A DNA stretch of 9,963 nucleotides from an uncultured Eubacteriales bacterium (lineage in GTDB: Bacteria; Bacillota; Clostridia; Oscillospirales; Acutalibacteraceae). Within the stretch, counting starts at the first letter, position 1. Every line of letters starts with the position of its first letter. This document shows, piece by piece, positions 8,101-9,963 of this stretch. The notes below the pieces were generated by a model, which saw only the letters and a program-made list of their open reading frames with translations, did not search any database and was not told where the DNA came from. Made by a program: the position numbers and the translations under genes. The stretch is from contig CAKUZC010000028.1 in the NCBI GenBank assembly GCA_934718145.1, positions 1-9,963 on the forward strand. The letters are read 5' to 3'.

Positions 8101-8276
8101 CCGGAATCGGTTCCATCTGCTAGTACAAATTCATTATTACTGTGGGCATAAATGTACATAAACAGAGTTACGCAACACGCAACAATAAAAAAGCCCCAGC
8201 TTTTCAAAGAGTCCAAAAATTTAACTGTACTTTCGTTTTTCAACCCCGCTTTTTTAGAGTTAAAAAGCTTTCTCAT
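2112..8276 (-). CDS. Giant multi-module surface protein with C-terminal membrane anchor
   Basis: Predicted 2,054 residues from ATG 8276, chosen because GGTG lies 6 bases upstream. The frame stays open to an ATG at 8360, but that lies about 4 bases from the predicted transcription start and has no ribosome binding site. A basic N-terminus and hydrophobic stretch (about 28-43, WGFFIVACCVTLFMYIYA) form a signal peptide. Residues about 60-1757 are about a dozen beta-rich modules of roughly 80-130 residues that open like YTVTF, contain YG..F.F....GY, and close like IPNIDEDKTVTV, as in bacterial repeat domains of clostridial surface proteins. One is duplicated almost exactly (about 392-518 and 638-764). 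Then come a helical module (about 1766-1815, YDSLSDEKKKIISNAD), a domain common near the C-termini of clostridial surface proteins (about 1826-1936, ending FSPMGVIA), a Ser/Gly/Asp linker, VTSTG (2014-2018), a transmembrane helix (2020-2041) and a basic tail. No LPXTG and no enzymatic motif are seen. Adhesion or display is inferred from architecture only. Confidence 0.88.
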   Translation of the reverse strand: MRKLFNSKKAGLKNESTVKFLDSLKSWGFFIVACCVTLFMYIYAHSNNEFVLADGTDSGSTTTPTTHIVTLKYYVDDDDKEITSTSDLLNSPGSDGNSIGYKLRNDDTATSLIGENKVLATSISIDSTDNLIFEILGSKCFFEKALIDEGKVGLGLASDTSNLDVGKIEKTCTIKLYFLSKRKITLKGNSEEEGIKYAYKYVKNTVEVNTPVDSNNDELYVPNGYQLKINAELQNGYEACANKRELSLEVDNIAMTLEKPGNYTYETEEITGDKTITLSRTGLRKNKITIPISVLDDSSVKNCYIYIWEGNDNSPSNYDNLSPYDMSKQSGNLVREWSALKFKIFIVPKPGYGKDGYTLKVNGVNVESGDLIKTYDNSFNNDYEVLISGVNRNNYTIKFTTSDSYKITARASLDENTRERYKGLYSSNDVDEKEKICYSVSVEDDGTGQTGLNVTLIPNEGYRFQNADKSEKITVKRGSTPVLDKDVQTTTGYTLSDYGLTINLSDIKDDTTFEIDGIFEKEYTVIIQGDNINNGVEKITVNDNNAGITVTNNAASTTVTYNSAFKFGIELKTGYNKSEPVCKLVKGDNSKELNRTPTKYDGSAKFSYSLDSGKLDVNMIDYADSGDKITITVTGIKKNNYTIKFTTSDSYKITARASLDENTRERYKGLYSSNDVDEKEKICYSVSVEDDGTGQTGLNVTLIPNEGYRFQNADKSEKITVKRGSKPVLGKDVQTTTGYTLSDYSLTINLSDIKDDTTFEINGIFFKTYTLKLKSSKKDLNDEDDKYIQSEVATIEPKNSSGSTETTATLNTNLNFVIKIGSIYKISENPKFYFSNGDKKEIACYQDENGNYSSGNDRKLTSDDIEGTGNNIDELVIIIDATINKKTVNINLDKGENEISFRNDKGNEISSGTVNYGEGFIFTINLNEGYKFSGTPSDLNTWKQSYLKNVTYAYTASYDEATNVITITIEGITADINFKLESNATTDRTYIIDFKHEGSSITGVDAGVDAGMDAFLLKKGENGKFYGNTETAETKGEDGYSIGYNGAQSQYYLIKAKDVTKKRFREDAKIISYTPSNIFVEQHNKISKIYNKDGEEVENGIDVSDKSECFIVEVNLKGIGNNSKIDINISNIISMRSIKVIYPGTLGSIKGFIKIKKQGGTKGSSESSSKEGTNIEEMIDSLEPGERMDIEIDTNGKEFNYKLYSVQDGELGKFDDKFKLENVNNTDFTQLGGTLIEESSEPVSNGILNKGFDDEGKNYRMCITLPKENQEIHFNKTEGVRYCSVEENGEKGPSLAEYVVQTKGTDLNFFVEIDSKYKLDKLEIKVDNKTPVKLTHEKKDDNLYLCKLSGDNSDNKGDDNKEDDNKEDFYIGEGSFISISCSVTRKEYTVTFNKITLSDDDSEIPASFIYNGSEATSAKVAAGNSLKFSVKVQEKYSRSNFKVSYKSTDGGKDGTEVVPYNGEYIINNITENITISAERFSVNKYVISFTPNGYVDYLDKEGKALSTSYTVNYGEKFDFKLTPKNGYKLDDKISVLLTGNSSAISAALKAVNGIYTIDGTINKGVGITEDVTITVKNVEEIKFKVTLEKVDGVTYLNETGSVIYGTHEIKYGNNFQFSIVLDDAYDDSLAGMFVIVNEGKSSDVSAQKIASGRYIIPNVNQDIKIRVGNVYRNKYTVTFVKTEGIDYYDSKGKKIDGTKEAEQNASLEFKVSLYPAYSDSDITVMLGDKAMNLGPSGFYVIPNIDEDKTVTVLGVEKAKEFEIINDINSLPDSIESIEDANRVTEISKIYDSLSDEKKKIISNADVLKKLQEQVKNLYHNSNGVNVDGLDWYLKLMVVPISTDTEVCSRIYKKLNSEYILSLYDIYLWDTLNDCRYTLPEGKSVVITIPTPDMTYFEKPTGIHETNSGKIDYLALTFKDDMTTFEATSFSPMGVIANRSSTPGRSSLLDAVDANVDLIKDFALSSFGNNSSSKESGSQSSVFDDRGSGSGLEENSDDNIEGNISEKYRSRNNRVTSTGSALRLILVLMILILIALALWILYKRRKEKKKHEENT
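4173..4217 (-). repeat. 15-bp tandem repeat, three copies, in the surface-protein gene
   Basis: On the plus strand the unit ATCTTCTTTATTATC occurs at 4173-4187 and 4188-4202, and once more with a single change (ATCTCCTTTATTATC) at 4203-4217, followed by a degenerate partial unit to 4226. It encodes the acidic stretch DNKGDDNKEDDNKED. The unit is a multiple of three, so gain or loss of copies keeps the frame. Confidence 0.85.
5235..5270 (-). repeat. 12-bp tandem repeat, three copies, in the surface-protein gene
   Basis: On the plus strand TGCATCCATACC (5235-5246) is followed by two identical copies of TGCATCCACACC (5247-5258, 5259-5270). It encodes GVDAGVDAGMDA. Being in frame, copy-number change would lengthen or shorten the protein without breaking it. 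Confidence 0.85.
5983..6363 (-). repeat. Long direct repeat inside the surface-protein gene, copy 2 (nearer the C-terminus)
   Basis: 381 bases aligned without gaps to 6721-7101 at an offset of 738 bases (246 codons). By eye only six bases differ, all between 5991 and 6100. From 6101 to 6363 the two copies look identical. It encodes the module that starts NYTIKFTTSDSYKITARASL. The differing residues here are Lys, Gly, Ser and Asn, against Thr, Asp, Gly and Asp in the other copy. Confidence 0.93.
6721..7101 (-). repeat. Long direct repeat inside the surface-protein gene, copy 1 (nearer the N-terminus)
   Basis: Partner of the copy at 5983-6363. The two 381-base copies flank one different module of about 119 residues (starting YTVIIQGDNINN), so the duplicated unit plus that module spans 246 codons. 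Recombination between copies would delete or duplicate exactly 738 bases, in frame. Confidence 0.93.
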
Positions 8277-8280
8277 AATT

Positions 8281-8286
8281 ATCACC
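8281..8286 (-). promoter_or_regulatory. Ribosome binding site that decides the surface-protein start
   Basis: Minus-strand GGTGAT, with its GGTG core 6 bases before the ATG at 8276-8274. Another purine run, GGGAG (8294-8290), is 13 bases from that ATG and only a base or so from an alternative ATG at 8288, too close to serve it. The site selects the start giving MRKLFNSKKAG, directly followed by the signal peptide. Confidence 0.65.
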
Positions 8287-8371
8287 ATTCTCCCTATTGA
8301 ATTATTTTTGTGTATACAACACTTTTTTAAAACCGTTTTAATTATTTTAGTGTTAAACATATCTAGAACAG

Positions 8372-8400
8372 ATTATATCATTTAATATTACAATTTTCAA
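8372..8400 (-). promoter_or_regulatory. Sigma-A promoter of the giant surface-protein gene
   Basis: Read on the minus strand: TTGAAA (8400-8395, 5 of 6), a 17-base spacer and a perfect TATAAT (8377-8372). Transcription would start near 8364-8365, leaving a leader of about 88 bases before the chosen ATG. The leader contains a nested inverted repeat: AACACT/AGTGTT arms at 8318-8323 and 8349-8354 around TTAAAA-CCG-TTTTAA (8327-8341). Confidence 0.75.
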
Positions 8401-8473
8401 CACAAATATATATAAAAAATAGTAATTTTAAATTTATAACGAGTTATTATTATATATTCTAAACATTTAATTC

Positions 8474-8514
8474 ATAAAATAAAGCCACCTAAGAGCGTAT
8501 TAAACCCTTAGGTG
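8474..8514 (-). terminator. Rho-independent terminator after the thioredoxin reductase gene
   Basis: On the minus strand an 8-bp perfect stem, CACCTAAG (8514-8507) with CTTAGGTG (8493-8486), closes a 13-base loop and is followed by the T-rich tail GCTTTATTTTAT. It lies 24 bases after the stop of the reductase gene. It separates the thioredoxin operon from the surface-protein promoter. Confidence 0.8.
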
Positions 8515-8537
8515 ACATAAATATCAATTTTTATAAA

Positions 8538-9449
8538 TTAGAAATTATTTCTCACAAAAGCAGCAGCAGCATTACCTGCTACCGCACCGTCTCCTACCGC
8601 AGTAGCAATTTGTCGCAAAGATTTTACTCTACAATCTCCCGCAACATAAACTCCTTTTACATTTGTTTCACAGTTTTCGTCTGAAGAAAAATATCCGCTC
8701 TCGTTCATATCTATTTTTCCCGAATATATCTCATTACTGGGCTGATATCCGATAGCTATAAAAACTCCGTCTGCATTCAAAACTTTATTACCATCATCAT
8801 CGCACAAAACAACTGATTCTACCTTTTTACTTCCCCTTATTTCCTTAACTACACTATTAAACGATATTTTGATATTGTCTGTTTTTTCTACAGAATCAAC
8901 CAGAATTTTTTCTCCTCTAAAATTACCTTTTCTTACGATTATAGTAACATCTTTACAGATTCCAGACAGATAAAGTGCATCTTCCAAAGCGGTATTTCCT
9001 CCACCGACTACCAGAACGGATTTGTTCTTAAAAAATGCTCCATCACATGTAGCGCAGTACGAAACCCCTCTACCTGTAAATTCTTTTTCTCCCAAACAAC
9101 CAAGAGTACGTCGTTTAAGACCGTTTGCAATTATGACCGATTTAGAAATGATTTCATTATTATCAGAAATTACTATTTTTTTCATGTTACCGCTAAAATC
9201 CACATTTACAGCTTCTCCGAAAACAAACTCTACACCAAAATTTTTAGCTTGTTTATAAAGAACTTCTGCAAAATCTGCACCTGAAATTTTTAAAAACCCA
9301 GGATAATTTTCTATATTCTCTATAATAGATGTTTGACCACCATAGATGTTTTTTTCTACGATAACAACTTTGAATCCTGCCCTTGCAGCATAAACAGCGG
9401 CAGTAATCCCGGCAGGTCCGGCACCTATTATCGTTATATCCGATACCAC
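8538..9449 (-). CDS. trxB: Thioredoxin reductase (NADPH, FAD-dependent)
   Basis: Flavoenzyme that passes electrons from NADPH through FAD and a redox disulfide to thioredoxin in the cytoplasm. It has 303 residues, the usual length for the low-molecular-weight type. Visible parts: FAD-binding GAGPAG (9-14), the redox-active CATC followed by Asp (132-136), the NADPH-binding GGGNTALEDA (149-158), and VRKGNFRGE (172-180) at the place of the family's HRRxxFR segment, with Arg173 and Arg179 kept, which fits NADPH rather than ferredoxin as donor. The second FAD motif is GVYVAGDCR (266-274), followed by RQIATAVGDGAVA. It starts at GTG with AGAGGTG five bases upstream. Only 18 bases separate it from the thioredoxin gene upstream, so the enzyme and its substrate are almost certainly co-transcribed, and a hairpin terminator follows. 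Confidence 0.96.
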   Translation of the reverse strand: MVSDITIIGAGPAGITAAVYAARAGFKVVIVEKNIYGGQTSIIENIENYPGFLKISGADFAEVLYKQAKNFGVEFVFGEAVNVDFSGNMKKIVISDNNEIISKSVIIANGLKRRTLGCLGEKEFTGRGVSYCATCDGAFFKNKSVLVVGGGNTALEDALYLSGICKDVTIIVRKGNFRGEKILVDSVEKTDNIKISFNSVVKEIRGSKKVESVVLCDDDGNKVLNADGVFIAIGYQPSNEIYSGKIDMNESGYFSSDENCETNVKGVYVAGDCRVKSLRQIATAVGDGAVAGNAAAAFVRNNF

Positions 9450-9467
9450 TTTAACACCTCTTAAAAT

Positions 9468-9800
9468 TTAGCAATTTTTTGACGAAACAAAAAGATCTTC
9501 GTTTATCATGTCTGTAATTTTTTCTTCCGATATAAAACCCGTTTCACGTCTAACCAAATTTCCATTTACAAAAAACATTAAAGTTGGAACAGACATAACT
9601 TCATATTTATCAGCAATATCCGGATATTCATCAATGTCAATTTTTATAATTTTAAGGTTATCACCAAATTTATTTTCAATATTTTCTAAAACTGGGCTTA
9701 GCATTTTGCACGGTCCGCACCATGTCGCAAAGAAATCCACTATTACGGGTTTAGTTGTACGGTTTAACTCTTGTTCGATATCTAATGTGTTTAATTCCAT
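9468..9800 (-). CDS. trxA: Thioredoxin
   Basis: Small cytoplasmic disulfide reductant of 110 residues, the normal size of the family. The active site is WCGPC (27-31, catalytic Cys28 and Cys31) within VDFFATWCGPCKML. The cis-proline loop is SVPT (Pro72), followed by the strand LMFFVNG and the conserved glycine in RRETGF (Gly88). The start is ATG with a full AGGAGG eight bases upstream. The short tail after the last helix (FVSSKNC) ends in an extra cysteine, which is not needed for activity. The next gene downstream is its reductase. Upstream, 50 bases away, is the end of a probable mtaB gene on the same strand. The only promoter-like pair I see in that gap (TTGAGA, 16 bases, TAAATT) is weak, so transcription may come from further upstream. 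Confidence 0.96.
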   Translation of the reverse strand: MELNTLDIEQELNRTTKPVIVDFFATWCGPCKMLSPVLENIENKFGDNLKIIKIDIDEYPDIADKYEVMSVPTLMFFVNGNLVRRETGFISEEKITDMINEDLFVSSKNC

Positions 9801-9850
9801 TTAATTTTCCTCCTTTAAATTTATCATTAATAGTATTATTCTCAAATAAA

Positions 9851-9963
9851 TTACTTAAATAATCCTATGACATAATTTTCTTTGATATCTGAAAGATAAG
9901 TTTTAACAATCTTCCCTCTGATATCCTCCCCGCATTGACTTTTAACTGGTATATAGTTAGACG
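9851..9963 (-). CDS. mtaB: C-terminal end of probable tRNA t6A37 methylthiotransferase MtaB (5' partial)
   Basis: An open frame enters from the right edge on the minus strand and ends with TAA at 9853-9851, giving 36 residues. The peptide (SNYIPVKSQCGEDIRGKI, then VKTYLSDIKENYVIGLFK) resembles the TRAM-like C-terminus of MtaB, where family members read roughly NYI.V....DL.G.IV.V.L.EI....V.GEL. MtaB is a radical-SAM iron-sulfur enzyme that adds a methylthio group to N6-threonylcarbamoyladenosine 37 of tRNA; its catalytic part lies outside the window. The other two minus-strand frames are broken or give less protein-like sequence. RimO and MiaB have related C-termini, so the exact member of the family is uncertain. 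Confidence 0.55.
   Translation of the reverse strand, partial: SNYIPVKSQCGEDIRGKIVKTYLSDIKENYVIGLFK

Noticed and set aside
8152..8385. 77-codon plus-strand frame over the start of the surface-protein gene
   Set aside because: It overlaps the promoter, leader and signal peptide of the opposite gene and shows no coding features.
9022..9804. Plus-strand frames of 78 and 98 codons over trxB and trxA
   Set aside because: Antisense to clearly conserved genes, with no ribosome binding sites.
9809..9856. Promoter-like TTGAGA, 16 bases, TAAATT upstream of trxA
   Set aside because: The -10 box matches only 4 of 6, in a very AT-rich gap, and the -35 lies over the end of the preceding gene. It is too weak to list.
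1..9963. Defence system, prophage, insertion sequence, CRISPR array or tRNA gene
   Set aside because: No transposase, integrase, nuclease, spaced repeat array or tRNA-like cloverleaf was seen. The XRE protein alone is not enough to infer a phage or toxin-antitoxin module, because no toxin-sized partner lies beside it.

Overview
The window is strongly AT-rich, with Gram-positive style ribosome binding sites (AGGAGG, GAGGTG), consensus sigma-A type promoters, a DacF-type D-Ala-D-Ala carboxypeptidase and a very large repeat-built surface protein with a C-terminal membrane anchor. This suggests a low-GC Firmicute of the class Clostridia, probably host- or gut-associated. The genus cannot be named from the sequence. 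I see no tRNA, rRNA, CRISPR array, insertion sequence or phage gene, and no gene-free stretch longer than about 180 bases.

Layout, left to right. The 3' end of an unrecognised gene enters from the left edge (+, to 341) and is followed by an intrinsic terminator (409-434). A secreted D-alanyl-D-alanine carboxypeptidase follows (+, 499-1647); its ribosome binding site suggests that translation really begins at a rare ATT codon at 508. Facing it, 23 bases away, is a small XRE-family regulator (-, 1671-2054) with its own near-consensus promoter and a palindrome at the transcription start. Upstream of it on the same strand is the dominant feature: a gene of about 6.2 kb (-, 2112-8276) for a 2,054-residue surface protein made of about a dozen beta-rich modules, a short helical module, a conserved C-terminal domain, a disordered linker and a transmembrane anchor. 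It contains a 381-bp near-identical direct repeat and two short in-frame tandem repeats. At the right are thioredoxin reductase (-, 8538-9449) and thioredoxin (-, 9468-9800). They are 18 bases apart and surely co-transcribed, ending in a hairpin terminator at about 8474-8514. The right edge holds the last 36 codons of a gene resembling the tRNA methylthiotransferase MtaB (-, from 9851).

How the genes fit together. trxA and trxB form a standard NADPH to TrxB to TrxA disulfide-reducing pair, perhaps downstream of mtaB in one operon. The carboxypeptidase trims peptidoglycan stem peptides outside the membrane, and the giant protein is displayed at the cell surface. The XRE regulator could be read through from the surface-protein gene as well as from its own promoter, so it is a candidate regulator of itself and possibly of that gene; this is inference. 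The least ordinary content is the giant protein (recent internal duplication, non-canonical sorting signal) and the probable ATT start of the carboxypeptidase.
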